Below are positions 43,696 through 52,047 of a DNA stretch of 64,000 nucleotides, piece by piece. The stretch's first letter is position 1, and the number at the start of each line of letters is the position of its first letter. Position numbers and translations under genes: made by a program. Under the pieces are notes generated by a model. The model made no database searches, was not told the DNA's origin, and saw nothing but the letters and a program-made list of their open reading frames with translations. Source of the stretch: Burkholderia puraquae (GTDB lineage: Bacteria; Pseudomonadota; Gammaproteobacteria; Burkholderiales; Burkholderiaceae). The DNA lies in NCBI RefSeq assembly GCF_002099195.1, contig NZ_NBYX01000005.1, forward strand, positions 62,001 to 126,000, given 5' to 3'.

Positions 43696-44117
43696 GGAAA
43701 CAGTGCCTTTGGCTGCTCCTGATCGTGTCGGCTGCCGCACATGCCGAGCAGACGCCCGCAGACGAAATCGCGGCACGCAGCGGCCTACCGGCGAGTGAAG
43801 TGGCCGGGCTGTTGAACAATTGCGATGGCAGTCAGACCAGCATGAACTTTTGTGCGTGGCGCGACCAGATCGTCGCCGAGCGTCAACTGCAGCAGGTCGT
43901 CGACAAGCAGATTGAAGCGCATCCGGAACGCAAGGCTGCGCTTGAGGCGAAAATCTCGAAGTGGAAGAAGGCCCGAGACGCGTCGTGCGAGAAGTCGGCG
44001 CGTAAGGAGTGGGGGGATGGGTCGATGCGGCCGGCGGCGCAAGCGACCTGTGCGGCGATCGTCACGAAAAAGATGACGCAGAAGTTGTCTGCAGCCGCGA
44101 CTCGAAAACCGTCTTGA
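43692..44117 (+). CDS. Secreted protein with LprI/DUF1311-like domain
   Basis: The 141-aa product has a signal peptide (about 1-18, RKQCLWLLLIVSAAAHA) and the cysteine-spaced DUF1311/lysozyme-inhibitor LprI pattern: NNCDGSQTSMNFC, KWKKARDASCEKSA, a Gly-Ser segment (WGDGSMRP) and AQATCAAIVTKKMTQKL. Family members bind or inhibit lysozymes in some bacteria. Its ATG overlaps the lysozyme stop as ATGA, so the two are translationally coupled. Confidence 0.8.
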   Translation: MRKQCLWLLLIVSAAAHAEQTPADEIAARSGLPASEVAGLLNNCDGSQTSMNFCAWRDQIVAERQLQQVVDKQIEAHPERKAALEAKISKWKKARDASCEKSARKEWGDGSMRPAAQATCAAIVTKKMTQKLSAAATRKPS

Positions 44118-44150
44118 CTGCGAACGCTGTGCTCAATCGATGTGCCGGAA

Positions 44151-44185
44151 ACGCAAAAGCCCGCTGCGAGCGGGCTTATTTGCGT
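44151..44185 (+). terminator. Hairpin terminator after the lysozyme cassette
   Basis: The stem AAGCCCGC (44157-44164), loop TGCGA, GCGGGCTT (44170-44177) is flanked by ACGCAAA and TTTGCGT that extend the pairing. It lies 33 bases after the LprI-like gene stop. Confidence 0.8.
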
Positions 44186-44217
44186 GCTACAAATTTGCTA
44201 CAGCATGACCGGGAAAA

Positions 44218-44305
44218 GTTGCTTTAGCTGCCCGAGTTTACCAGTGGGCCGGACGCGTCTGCGCGAAGTTCACCGGTTGGCCAGTTGCAGGGGGAATCGG
44301 CAGCG
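44218..44305. repeat. Diverged third copy of the mutS upstream sequence
   Basis: The segment beginning GTTGCTTTAGCTGCCCGAG is homologous to 42474-42565 and to the right copy but contains many substitutions and indels. A 19-base stretch, TGCCCGAGTTTACCAGTGG, is identical in all three (42485, 44229, 44941). Confidence 0.75.
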
Positions 44306-44462
44306 ACCGGGGCCTGTCCACCTAGCTCGTGGGCGTAGAGCTGCGGGCACAACTCGCAACGTAGTGCTAATCCCGACATGCCATTTGCGGCTGACAGTCT
44401 AGATTGTGACTGTATGGGCGCTGCCTCAGGCGTAGGTCCCGTGCTTGGTCGGAAGGCTTGTC

Positions 44463-44765
44463 ATGACTGTAAAGTTCAAAGAAATGTCGAGGCGTGCCAA
44501 GTTGATACTGCATGTCACTGGGGTGCTCGCATTTTTCAACTTCTTCGCTTTCTGGTGCGCCGCTGTGTACCTGGGCGGCGACGCCGTGAACGGTTATGTG
44601 CGCGATCTGCACTACTTTATTTGCGCACATGGCTCATGCCATGAGGTCGCCCACTCGATCTGGAAGTACAGCTATTGGCATGCAATATCTGCTCTTTCAG
44701 GTATCGCATTGATATTCATCGAAATTGCGATCCTTATAAATTCTGGAGATGTCGTCATTGATTGA
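44463..44765 (+). CDS. Small membrane protein of unknown function
   Basis: The 100-aa protein begins MTVKFKEMSRRAKLILHVTG and has two hydrophobic segments (about 15-40 and 71-93), with a cysteine/histidine-bearing loop HYFICAHGSCHEVAHS between them. A GGAAGG site precedes the ATG. The DNA is visibly AT-richer than the surrounding chromosome (for example 44700-44750), suggesting foreign origin. A holin is possible given the nearby endolysin, but it lies beyond the lysozyme terminator and has no holin hallmark. Confidence 0.65.
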   Translation: MTVKFKEMSRRAKLILHVTGVLAFFNFFAFWCAAVYLGGDAVNGYVRDLHYFICAHGSCHEVAHSIWKYSYWHAISALSGIALIFIEIAILINSGDVVID

Positions 44766-44849
44766 GGCGTCGCGGTCTAACGGCCGATCCCTAAACAGGG
44801 TGAGCGCAGGTCGTAGCGTAGCTTTGTGTGCCGAGGCTTGTCAGATAAG

Positions 44850-45112
44850 GCGCAGGTACTGCTGCATCATTGGAGTGTGGCCGGCAAAGGCTTCGGGCGA
44901 CAGCGTGGTCATAAGTCAGGCGTGAAGTTGTTGCTTTGGTTGCCCGAGTTTACCAGTGGCTTCATGTGCGGGCGCGAAGTTCGCCATTCGGCCAGGTTGC
45001 CGGAGATTGCGCGACCGGCGGCGGTCGTTCTCACGCCGCTGGCCGATCGCGCTCCCGGGCGGCCATGCGAGCGCCGACGTCATGCTGAGCGCCACTGCCT
45101 GCGCAACTTCGA
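44850..45112. repeat. Direct repeat, right copy
   Basis: These 263 bases match the left copy (42394-42679) with one 23-base deletion near 45070 and at least one substitution. They carry an orphan 63-base 5' piece of mutS (44850-44912). The deletion removes the stop codon of the oxidoreductase gene that reads into it from the right. Confidence 0.9.
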
Positions 45113-46682
45113 TCCCGTCGATGGCTGCCGAATAGATGCCACCCGCATACCCCGCACCTTCACCCGCCGGATACAGGCCTTCGATGTTCATGCTCTGGTA
45201 ATCGTCCTTGCGTCGAATCCGGATCGGTGACGACGTGCGCGTCTCGACGCCGGTGAGCACTGCATCGTGCATCGCGAAGCCGGCGATCTTCTTGTCGATC
45301 TGGGGCAGGGCTTCGCGGATCGCTTCGATCACGTAGTCCGGCAGTGCGGTGCTGAGATCGGTCGGATTCACACCAGGCTTGTACGACGGCTCCACGGCGC
45401 CCAGCGACGTCGACGGCCGGCCTGCGATGAAATCGCCAACCAGCTGGCCCGGCGCGCGGTAATCGCCGCCGCCGAGTTCGAACGCGCGCTCTTCCCATTT
45501 GCGCTGGAACGCGATGCCCGCCAGCGGGCCACCGGGAAAGTCGTCCGGCGTGATGCCGACGACGATGCCCGCATTCGCGTTGCGCTCGGCCCGCGAATAC
45601 TGGCTCATCCCATTGGTGACCACGCGGCCCGGCTCGGAGGTTGCCGCGACCACCGTGCCGCCAGGGCACATGCAGAAGCTGTAGACGGCCCGGCCATTGC
45701 TGCAGTGGTGGACCACCTTGTAGTCGGCTGCACCGAGCTGCTTGTGGCCCGCGAACTTGCCGAAGCGGCTGCGATCGATCAGCCCCTGTGGATGTTCGAT
45801 GCGAAAGCCCAGCGAGAACGGCTTGGCTTCGATATAGACGCCGCGATCATGCAGCATCTGGAAGGTGTCGCGCGCGCTGTGGCCCACGGCCAGCACTACA
45901 TGGTCGCACCGCAGCGTTTCCCCGTTCGAGAGCGTCAGCGAGCGCACCTTGCCCTGATCGATCTCGATGTCGTCGACCCGCGTTTCAAAGCGCACTTCGC
46001 CACCCAGCTCGTGGATCGACGCACGCATCTTTTCCACCATGCTGACGAGGCGGAACGTGCCGATGTGCGGCCGGCTCAGGTACAGGATGTCTTCCGGGGC
46101 GCCCGCCTTGACGAATTCGTCCAGCACCTTGCGGCCGTAATGGTTGGGATCCTTGATCTGGCTGTACAGCTTGCCGTCGGAAAACGTCCCGGCCCCGCCT
46201 TCGCCGAACTGCACGTTGGATTCGGGGTTGAGCACGCTTTTCCGCCACAGGCCGAAGGTGTCCTTGGTGCGCTCGCGCACGGCCTTGCCGCGCTCGAGGA
46301 TGATGGGGCGGAAACCCATCTGCGCGAGGATCAGCCCCGCAAACAGGCCGCACGGCCCCATGCCGATCACGACCGGGCGCAGGAAATTGCCGTGCTCGGG
46401 CGCCTTCGTGACGAAGTGGTACGCCATGTCGGGCGTCACGCCGCAATGCGGCTTTCCGGCGATGCGCTTGATCGCGGCCGCTTCGTCCGTGACTTCGACA
46501 TCGACGATATACGTGAGCTTGATGTCGGCGCGCTTGCGCGCATCGTGCGCACGGCGGAACACGGTGTAACGGAGGAGCCCGTCTGCATCCACGCCCAGCT
46601 CCGCGAGGCGCGCGCGAATCGCGGCCTCGAGCGCGCTTTCGGGGTGGTCGAGGGGGAGTTTAATTTCGCTTAGCCGTAACAT
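44916..46682 (-). CDS. NAD(P)/FAD-dependent oxidoreductase with altered C-terminus
   Basis: The 588-aa flavoprotein has the FAD Rossmann motif in VIGMGPCGLFAGLILAQMGF (about 103-122), a large GTFSDGKLYSQIKD region and the C-terminal FAD contact LYPAGEGAGYAGGIYSAAIDGI. This is a COG2509-type FAD-dependent dehydrogenase of unknown substrate. Normally it would end after ALSMTSALTA (present in the left repeat copy). Here a 23-base deletion replaces that with a run-on of about 50 residues (SALAWPPGSAIGQRREN...) to 44916. The start at 46682 is chosen for fit to MLRLSEIKLPLDHP. Activity may be retained. Confidence 0.85.
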   Translation of the reverse strand: MLRLSEIKLPLDHPESALEAAIRARLAELGVDADGLLRYTVFRRAHDARKRADIKLTYIVDVEVTDEAAAIKRIAGKPHCGVTPDMAYHFVTKAPEHGNFLRPVVIGMGPCGLFAGLILAQMGFRPIILERGKAVRERTKDTFGLWRKSVLNPESNVQFGEGGAGTFSDGKLYSQIKDPNHYGRKVLDEFVKAGAPEDILYLSRPHIGTFRLVSMVEKMRASIHELGGEVRFETRVDDIEIDQGKVRSLTLSNGETLRCDHVVLAVGHSARDTFQMLHDRGVYIEAKPFSLGFRIEHPQGLIDRSRFGKFAGHKQLGAADYKVVHHCSNGRAVYSFCMCPGGTVVAATSEPGRVVTNGMSQYSRAERNANAGIVVGITPDDFPGGPLAGIAFQRKWEERAFELGGGDYRAPGQLVGDFIAGRPSTSLGAVEPSYKPGVNPTDLSTALPDYVIEAIREALPQIDKKIAGFAMHDAVLTGVETRTSSPIRIRRKDDYQSMNIEGLYPAGEGAGYAGGIYSAAIDGIEVAQAVALSMTSALAWPPGSAIGQRRENDRRRSRNLRQPGRMANFAPAHEATGKLGQPKQQLHA

Positions 46683-46993
46683 GAGGACTCGGATGCGATT
46701 GCCACGGCGTCGTGGCGGTGTTGATACGGGCGGGGCCGGCAGGCACGGCGGTGTTGTCCGCCGTGCGGGCATGCCGGACGCAAACCATTCATTGTCATTG
46801 CGGGACAAGCGGTGCAAGCGTCAGTACGCTGACCGGCCCGAATAACTCGAGCAACTTCAGGATAGGCGCACGAAGCGGCCCTGGTGCGGGAAGATTGTCC
46901 CGCCTCCCGGCGACCGGGAGGCGAACCGCGCCGTCATGACGATGCCCGCGAGCGGTGTGCGCGAAAGCCGCGCCATGCAGGCGCGGCCGGGGC
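46683..46993. other. Intergenic region between the oxidoreductase and suhB
   Basis: These 311 bases between two minus-strand genes contain a perfect 10-bp hairpin (CGCCTCCCGG-CGA-CCGGGAGGCG, 46901-46923) that could be the suhB terminator, although it has no T-run. Nothing else stands out. Confidence 0.55.
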
Positions 46994-47797
46994 TTACTCC
47001 GCCGCCGGATGCACGCGGGTGTAACCCTTCAGGATCGGGATCATCTGCGCGTAGATCTTCGGGTTCGCGGCGACGATTTCATGGCGATGCAGGAAATCGG
47101 CGTCGCCCGTGTAGTTGCCGACGAGGCCGCCGGCCTCGGTGATCAGCAGGCTGCCCGCTGCCATGTCCCACACGTTGATGCCCTGTTCGAAGAACGCGTC
47201 GAGGCGGCCGGCCGCGACGTTTGCGAGATCGAGTGCCGCCGCGCCCGGGCGGCGCAGGCCCGTGCAGGCCTGCGTCATTTCGGTGAAGAGGCGCGCGTAG
47301 GCATCGAGGCCGTCCTTTTCGCGGAACGGGAAGCCCGTGCCGACCAGTGCGTCCGACAGGCGGTCGCGCCGGCCGACGCGGATGCGGCGGTCGTTCAGGT
47401 ACGCGCCGCGGCCACGGCTGGCCGTGAACAGGTCGTTCTTGTTCGGGTCGTAGACGACAGCCTGCGTGACGACGCCCTTGTGCTCGAGCGCGATCGACAC
47501 GCAGTAGTACGGGAAGCCGTGGATGAAGTTGGTCGTGCCGTCGAGCGGATCGATGATCCACTTGAATTCGGATTCGTTCTCCGATTCGCCCGATTCTTCC
47601 GCGAGGATCGCGTGGTCGGGGTAGGCGGTCTTCAGCGTCTCGATGATCGCCTCTTCGGCGGCCTTGTCCACTTCGGTGACGAAGTCATTCTGCTGCTTCT
47701 TGCGGATCTCGATCAGGTCGAGATCGAGGGACGCGCGATTGATGATCTGTCCGGCGCGGCGCGCAGCCTTGACAGCAATGTTGAGCATGGGATGCAT
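46994..47797 (-). CDS. suhB: Inositol monophosphatase family protein SuhB
   Basis: Mg2+-dependent phosphatase of the inositol monophosphatase family; in E. coli SuhB also binds RNA polymerase in rRNA antitermination. The 267-aa protein begins [16 protein letters not shown] like E. coli SuhB and has [22 protein letters not shown] (metal motif) and [16 protein letters not shown]. It is divergent from trmJ. In E. coli suhB, trmJ and iscR are neighbours; here suhB/trmJ and the ISC operon are 40 kb apart. Confidence 0.94.
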   Translation of the reverse strand: MHPMLNIAVKAARRAGQIINRASLDLDLIEIRKKQQNDFVTEVDKAAEEAIIETLKTAYPDHAILAEESGESENESEFKWIIDPLDGTTNFIHGFPYYCVSIALEHKGVVTQAVVYDPNKNDLFTASRGRGAYLNDRRIRVGRRDRLSDALVGTGFPFREKDGLDAYARLFTEMTQACTGLRRPGAAALDLANVAAGRLDAFFEQGINVWDMAAGSLLITEAGGLVGNYTGDADFLHRHEIVAANPKIYAQMIPILKGYTRVHPAAE

Positions 47798-48077
47798 GAG
47801 CCTGGATCCTGTAGCCGGCGGCACGGGCCGCCACGAAGTGGAACAACCGCCCGGCACGGTGCAAGCGTGGCGGGCGAGGTGAGACGCGAATTGACAAAGA
47901 ACGGGGTACGACCCGCGCCGCACGGTGCGCGACGCGTAAAGGCATGATTTTACCCGATTTTTGGCGGTTTCAGGCGACCGGAGTACGGGGAAACCCCCAC
48001 TATCCGTCCGGACGAGTGGGTTTGCCGCGGCGATGGCGATACCATACTGCCATTCTGATGAACCGAGTCGTATCGTA

Positions 48078-48902
48078 GTGGAAACCCCGCAGATCACCGC
48101 CGCGCCGTCCGAGCCGGGCGCGGCCTCGTCCCAGCCGCCGTCCGGCGGCTTCACGTCCACCCGTTTCGTGCTCGTCGAGCCGAGCCATCCCGGCAATGTC
48201 GGGGCGGCCGCCCGCGCGCTGAAGACGATGGGTTTCTCGCGTCTCGTGCTGGTCGCGCCGCGCGTGCCGCACGTCCAGAGCGATCCCGAGGCGATTGCGA
48301 TGGCCAGCGGCGCGGACGACGTCCTCGCGTCCGCACATGTCGTGCCGACGCTCGGCGACGCGCTATCCGGTGTTCACTGGTCGATCGCGCTGACTGCGCG
48401 CACGCGCGAATACGGGCCGCCGCGTCTCGCACCGCGTGCGGCCGCCACGCAGGCGTGCGCGCAGGTCGGCACGGGCGACATCGCACTCGTGTTCGGCAAC
48501 GAGCGCACCGGCCTCGCGAACGAGCATGTCGAGCAGTGCAGCGCGCTGGCGCACATTCCGGCGAACCCGGCCTACAGTTCGCTGAATCTCGCGCAGGCCG
48601 TGCAAGTGCTCGCGTACGAGCTGCGCGTCGCGTTTCTCGAGCAGGCGAGCGAGCCGTCGGCGCAACCGTCGGCCGAAGCCGGCACGCTTGCGCAGAGCGA
48701 CGAGATCGAGCGGATGTACGTGCACCTCGAGAACGCGCTGATCGCGCTCGATTTCCTCGATCCGCGCAACCCGAAGAAGCTGATGCCGCGGCTGCGGCGC
48801 CTGTTCGCGCGCACGGGCCTCGAGCGCGAGGAGGTCAATATCCTGCGCGGCGTCGCGAAGCACATCCTGCTGAAATCGGGCAAACCCGGCGGCGGCGCGT
48901 AA
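48078..48902 (+). CDS. trmJ: tRNA (cytidine/uridine-2'-O-)-methyltransferase TrmJ
   Basis: SPOUT-class enzyme that methylates the 2'-OH of residue 32 in several tRNAs. The 274-aa protein has [25 protein letters not shown] at the N-terminus of the SPOUT fold, [22 protein letters not shown], and [19 protein letters not shown] forming the trefoil-knot SAM site, then a C-terminal helical extension. The GTG at 48078 is preferred because a plausible -10 (CATACT, 48043-48048) lies 30 bases upstream; an ATG at 48033 would add 15 residues. It is divergent from suhB. Confidence 0.9.
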   Translation: METPQITAAPSEPGAASSQPPSGGFTSTRFVLVEPSHPGNVGAAARALKTMGFSRLVLVAPRVPHVQSDPEAIAMASGADDVLASAHVVPTLGDALSGVHWSIALTARTREYGPPRLAPRAAATQACAQVGTGDIALVFGNERTGLANEHVEQCSALAHIPANPAYSSLNLAQAVQVLAYELRVAFLEQASEPSAQPSAEAGTLAQSDEIERMYVHLENALIALDFLDPRNPKKLMPRLRRLFARTGLEREEVNILRGVAKHILLKSGKPGGGA

Positions 48903-49109
48903 GCAGCCGGCGCACTGGCTGCCGGATGTCTCGGCGCGCGGGGCAATCCCCCGTCGGGCAGGTGCCGCGTCGGCCGCGGGAAACGCCGGGCTGATCGTTC
49001 CACCCGGTCGATCATCCCGCAAACCCTGGAGCAGCAAGCGTTCCGCCCGAATACCCGTGCCGGCGGCGGGGTGAACGCGCGAGCTCGTGCGGCCGTGCGC
49101 GACTCGCCC

Positions 49110-49115
49110 TACAAT
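49110..49115 (+). promoter_or_regulatory. -10 element of cysE
   Basis: TACAAT lies 86 bases before the cysE ATG, predicting a leader of about 80 bases containing two alternative hairpins. I see no strong -35. The 207 bases before it (48903-49109) show no gene. Confidence 0.45.
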
Positions 49116-49153
49116 CGCCGAACGTCATAAGTAAATTACCCGGCGCGATAACG

Positions 49154-49187
49154 GCCGGTCATTGCCGGCGATGCGCGCCGGCTTTTT
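49154..49187 (+). promoter_or_regulatory. Possible attenuator in the cysE leader
   Basis: GCCGGC at 49164-49169 can pair either with GCCGG at 49154-49158 or with GCCGGC at 49177-49182. The second hairpin is followed at once by TTTTT (49183-49187), the shape of an intrinsic terminator, just 13 bases before the cysE ATG. The alternatives are mutually exclusive, as in transcription attenuators. The layout is seen; regulation is inferred. Confidence 0.5.
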
Positions 49188-49200
49188 CCCAGACCACATC

Positions 49201-49974
49201 ATGTTCACGAGACTGCGCGAAGACGTTGCAACGATTCGCGAGCGGGATCCCGCCGCTCGCAGTGCATGGGAAGTGCTGACCTGTTATCCGGGGCTGCATG
49301 CGCTCGTGCTGCATCGTTTCGCGCACGCCTGCTGGCGTGCGAAGCGTTATTGGCTCGCGCGTTTCGCGTCGCAGGCGGGCCGGTTCCTGACGGGGATCGA
49401 AATCCACCCCGGCGCGACGATCGGCCGGCGCGTGTTCATCGATCACGGAATGGGTGTCGTGATCGGCGAGACGGCGATCGTCGGCGACGACTGCACGATC
49501 TATCAGGGCGTGACGCTGGGCGGCACATCGCTCACGCGCGGCGCCAAGCGCCACCCGACGCTCGAGGCCGGCGTGATCGTCGGCGCGGGCGCGAAGGTGC
49601 TCGGCGGTTTCACGGTCGGTGCGGGGGCGAAGATCGGTTCGAACGCGGTCGTCGTGAAACCGGTGCCGGCGGGCGGCACGGCGGTCGGCAATCCGGCGCG
49701 CATCGTGATGCCGGCGCAGCCGAAGCCGCAGCCCGAACGCGCGGCGTTCTGCGCATACGGGATCACGCCGAATGCCGACGATCCGATGTCGCTTGCGATT
49801 CACGGGCTGATCGATCACGCGGCGAAGGAAAGCCGCCGCGTCGACGAGATCGTCGCGGCGCTCGAACGGCTCGGCACGCATCTGGAAACGCTGCAGGGCG
49901 CCGACGCGGCGCGCCTCGACCTGCGCCGGCTGTCGGCCGTGCTGGAGGGCAAGTCGGTCGAACACCAGGCGTAA
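49201..49974 (+). CDS. cysE: Serine O-acetyltransferase
   Basis: Acetylates serine to O-acetylserine, the first committed step of cysteine synthesis. The 257-aa protein has the SAT N-terminal region [39 protein letters not shown] and a left-handed beta-helix with [25 protein letters not shown]. The ATG at 49201 is chosen as the family start, although the frame is open 13 codons upstream. The C-terminal extension (about 200-257) is longer than in short SATs. A possible attenuator precedes it. Confidence 0.95.
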   Translation: MFTRLREDVATIRERDPAARSAWEVLTCYPGLHALVLHRFAHACWRAKRYWLARFASQAGRFLTGIEIHPGATIGRRVFIDHGMGVVIGETAIVGDDCTIYQGVTLGGTSLTRGAKRHPTLEAGVIVGAGAKVLGGFTVGAGAKIGSNAVVVKPVPAGGTAVGNPARIVMPAQPKPQPERAAFCAYGITPNADDPMSLAIHGLIDHAAKESRRVDEIVAALERLGTHLETLQGADAARLDLRRLSAVLEGKSVEHQA

Positions 49975-50022
49975 TGCGATGGATGCCCGAGGCTGCCGGT
50001 CGGTGCGACGGCGGCCGCGGCG

Positions 50023-50823
50023 TCAGTCGAGCGGCATCGCGTGGATGCCTTCCGCGTCGACGCGCAGGTAGCCGCCACGCGGCTTGCCGTGGTCGAGATC
50101 CCAGTCGGGCAACACCCAGCGGATGCCGCCGGGTTCCATGTGGCGCGCCGGGCGGTGCGTGTGGCCGTGAATGATCACGCTCGCGCGGCTTTTCCGGAAC
50201 AGCGCAGCTATCCCTTCGCGCGTGACATCGTAGATTGCCGAAGCAGGGCGCATCCGGCCCGCTTCACTGTTCGAGCGCATGCGCTGCGCGAGCGCGCAGC
50301 GCCAGCGGAACGGCCACGCGAGAAACAGCCATTGTGCGACGCGGTTGCGTGCGAAACGGCGGAACAGCTGGTAGCCGCGGTCGGCCGTGCATTGCGCGTC
50401 GCCGTGCGCGAGCACGATGCGCTGGCCGAACGCCATGATCAGCGAAGGATCGGGCAGCAGCATCGCGCCGGCTGCCTTCATGAAGCGCCGGCCAAGCAGG
50501 AAATCGCGGTTGCCGTGCATCACGTAGAGCGCGATGCCTCGCTCCGAGAACGTGTGCATCAGCGCGGCCATGCGTGCCGCGAACGGATCGTCGTCGAGGA
50601 TGTCGTCGCCGATCCAGTATTCGAACAGGTCGCCGAGGATGAACACCGAGTCGGCGCTGTCGGCGGTGTATTTCACGAAATGCTCGAACGCGGCGACCGT
50701 CTTCGGAATCGCTTCGCTCAGGTGCAGATCGGAGAGAAACAGGAACGGGCGTGCGGCTTGCGCGTATTCGCGCTCGCCCGGCACGCCCGCGGAGACGCTT
50801 CGCGGCGGACTCTCCTGCAACAT
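50023..50823 (-). CDS. lpxH: UDP-2,3-diacylglucosamine hydrolase
   Basis: Calcineurin-like hydrolase that cleaves UDP-2,3-diacylglucosamine to lipid X in lipid A synthesis. The 266-aa protein has the metallophosphoesterase motifs SDLHLSE, LGDLFEYW, HGNRDFLLG, AHGDAQC and HGHTHRPA. The first 25 residues (MLQESPPRSVSAG...) are a nonconserved extension, so the true start could be internal. It lies 23 bases downstream of ppiB on the same strand. Confidence 0.94.
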   Translation of the reverse strand: MLQESPPRSVSAGVPGEREYAQAARPFLFLSDLHLSEAIPKTVAAFEHFVKYTADSADSVFILGDLFEYWIGDDILDDDPFAARMAALMHTFSERGIALYVMHGNRDFLLGRRFMKAAGAMLLPDPSLIMAFGQRIVLAHGDAQCTADRGYQLFRRFARNRVAQWLFLAWPFRWRCALAQRMRSNSEAGRMRPASAIYDVTREGIAALFRKSRASVIIHGHTHRPARHMEPGGIRWVLPDWDLDHGKPRGGYLRVDAEGIHAMPLD

Positions 50824-50846
50824 CGAAGTGCCTCCGTAACTGCGCG

Positions 50847-51338
50847 TCAGACCACGACGGCCTTCTCGATCACGACGTCGTCAGTCGGCACGTCCTGGTG
50901 GAAACCAGCGTTGCCCGTCTTGACGCCCTTGATCTTGTCGACCACGTCCTGGCCTTCGACGACCTTGCCGAACACCGCGTAGCCCCAGCCTTGCGGCGTC
51001 GGCGACGAGTGGTTCAGGAAGTCGTTGTCGTTCACGTTGATGAAGAACTGGGCGGTTGCCGAATGCGGATCGTTCGTGCGCGCCATCGCGACCGTGTAGT
51101 TGTCGTTCTTCAGGCCGTTGTTTGCTTCGTTGTCGATCGGCGCATCGGTCGGCTTCTGCTTCAGGCCCGGCTCGAAGCCGCCGCCCTGGATCATGAAGCC
51201 GTTGATCACGCGATGGAACACGGTGCCGTCGTAGTGGCCCTTCTTCACGTAGTTCAGGAAGTTCTCGACCGTCTTCGGTGCCTTCGCGGCGTCGAGCTCG
51301 AGCTTGATCACGCCGTGGTTCGTATGCAGTTCAACCAT
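50847..51338 (-). CDS. ppiB: Cytoplasmic cyclophilin peptidyl-prolyl isomerase
   Basis: The 163-aa cyclophilin has [47 protein letters not shown] and [17 protein letters not shown] and lacks a signal peptide, so it acts in the cytoplasm. It is adjacent to a second cyclophilin that has a signal peptide. It precedes lpxH, with which it may share a transcript. Confidence 0.95.
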   Translation of the reverse strand: MVELHTNHGVIKLELDAAKAPKTVENFLNYVKKGHYDGTVFHRVINGFMIQGGGFEPGLKQKPTDAPIDNEANNGLKNDNYTVAMARTNDPHSATAQFFINVNDNDFLNHSSPTPQGWGYAVFGKVVEGQDVVDKIKGVKTGNAGFHQDVPTDDVVIEKAVVV

Positions 51339-51426
51339 GATGAATTCCTTCGATGAGGCGGTTTAAATGGCACGCGGCCGGTCGTGCGACGCGGCCGCGT
51401 GTGGCGCCGGACGTGCCGGCAGGTTC

Positions 51427-52008
51427 TTACTTCGAGACGATGCTGGCCGATTCGATCACGATTGGTTGTGCGGGCACGTCCTGCATCGGGCCGCGCGAAG
51501 TCGTCGCCACGCCTTCGATCTTCTTCACGACGTCGAGGCCCGACACGACCTTGCCGAACACCGCATAGCCGTTGCCGTCCGGGTTCGGGTAGTCGAGGCC
51601 GCTGTTGTCGACCGTGTTGATGAAGAACTGCGCGGTGGCCGAGTTCGGATCGCTCGTGCGTGCCATCGCGATCGTGCCCGTCTGGTTCTTCAGACCATTG
51701 CGGCTCTCCAGCGGGATCGGCGCGCGGGTCGGCTTCTCCTCGAAGTTGGTCTTGTAGCCGCCGCCCTGGATCATGAAGCCCTTGATCACGCGATGGAAGA
51801 TCGTGCCGTTGTACTGGCCGGCCTTCACGTAATCGAGGAAGTTGGCGACGGACTTCGGCGCCTTCTCCGGGTAGAGCTCGACGCGGATGTCGCCCTGCGA
51901 GGTCTTCAGCTGCACGACGGGGTGCGCGGTAGCCGATTGCGCGAACGCAGGTGCGGTCGCGGTCGCGAGAAGGGCGGCGCCGCCAAGCGCCAGCAACAGA
52001 CGTTTCAT
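51427..52008 (-). CDS. ppiA: Periplasmic cyclophilin peptidyl-prolyl isomerase
   Basis: The 193-aa protein has a signal peptide (about 1-24, LLLALGGAALLATATAPAFAQ) before the cyclophilin domain with [15 protein letters not shown] and [21 protein letters not shown], so it is a periplasmic foldase. It lies 88 bases upstream of ppiB and is about 60% similar by eye, which suggests a duplication of the cyclophilin gene. Confidence 0.94.
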   Translation of the reverse strand: MKRLLLALGGAALLATATAPAFAQSATAHPVVQLKTSQGDIRVELYPEKAPKSVANFLDYVKAGQYNGTIFHRVIKGFMIQGGGYKTNFEEKPTRAPIPLESRNGLKNQTGTIAMARTSDPNSATAQFFINTVDNSGLDYPNPDGNGYAVFGKVVSGLDVVKKIEGVATTSRGPMQDVPAQPIVIESASIVSK

Positions 52009-52047
52009 TGCGATCCTCAGGTTGGGAGGGAAAGAAGGCCGCGCCGC

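Larger units (their letters stand above)
44118..44462. other. Intergenic region with terminator and a divergent att-like repeat
   Basis: This 345-base gap contains the lysis-gene terminator (44151-44185), a TGCTACAAATTTGCTACAG segment (44184-44202), and then 44218 to about 44305, a diverged third copy of the mutS upstream sequence. The rest (about 44306-44462) has no coding sequence that I trust. Confidence 0.6.
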
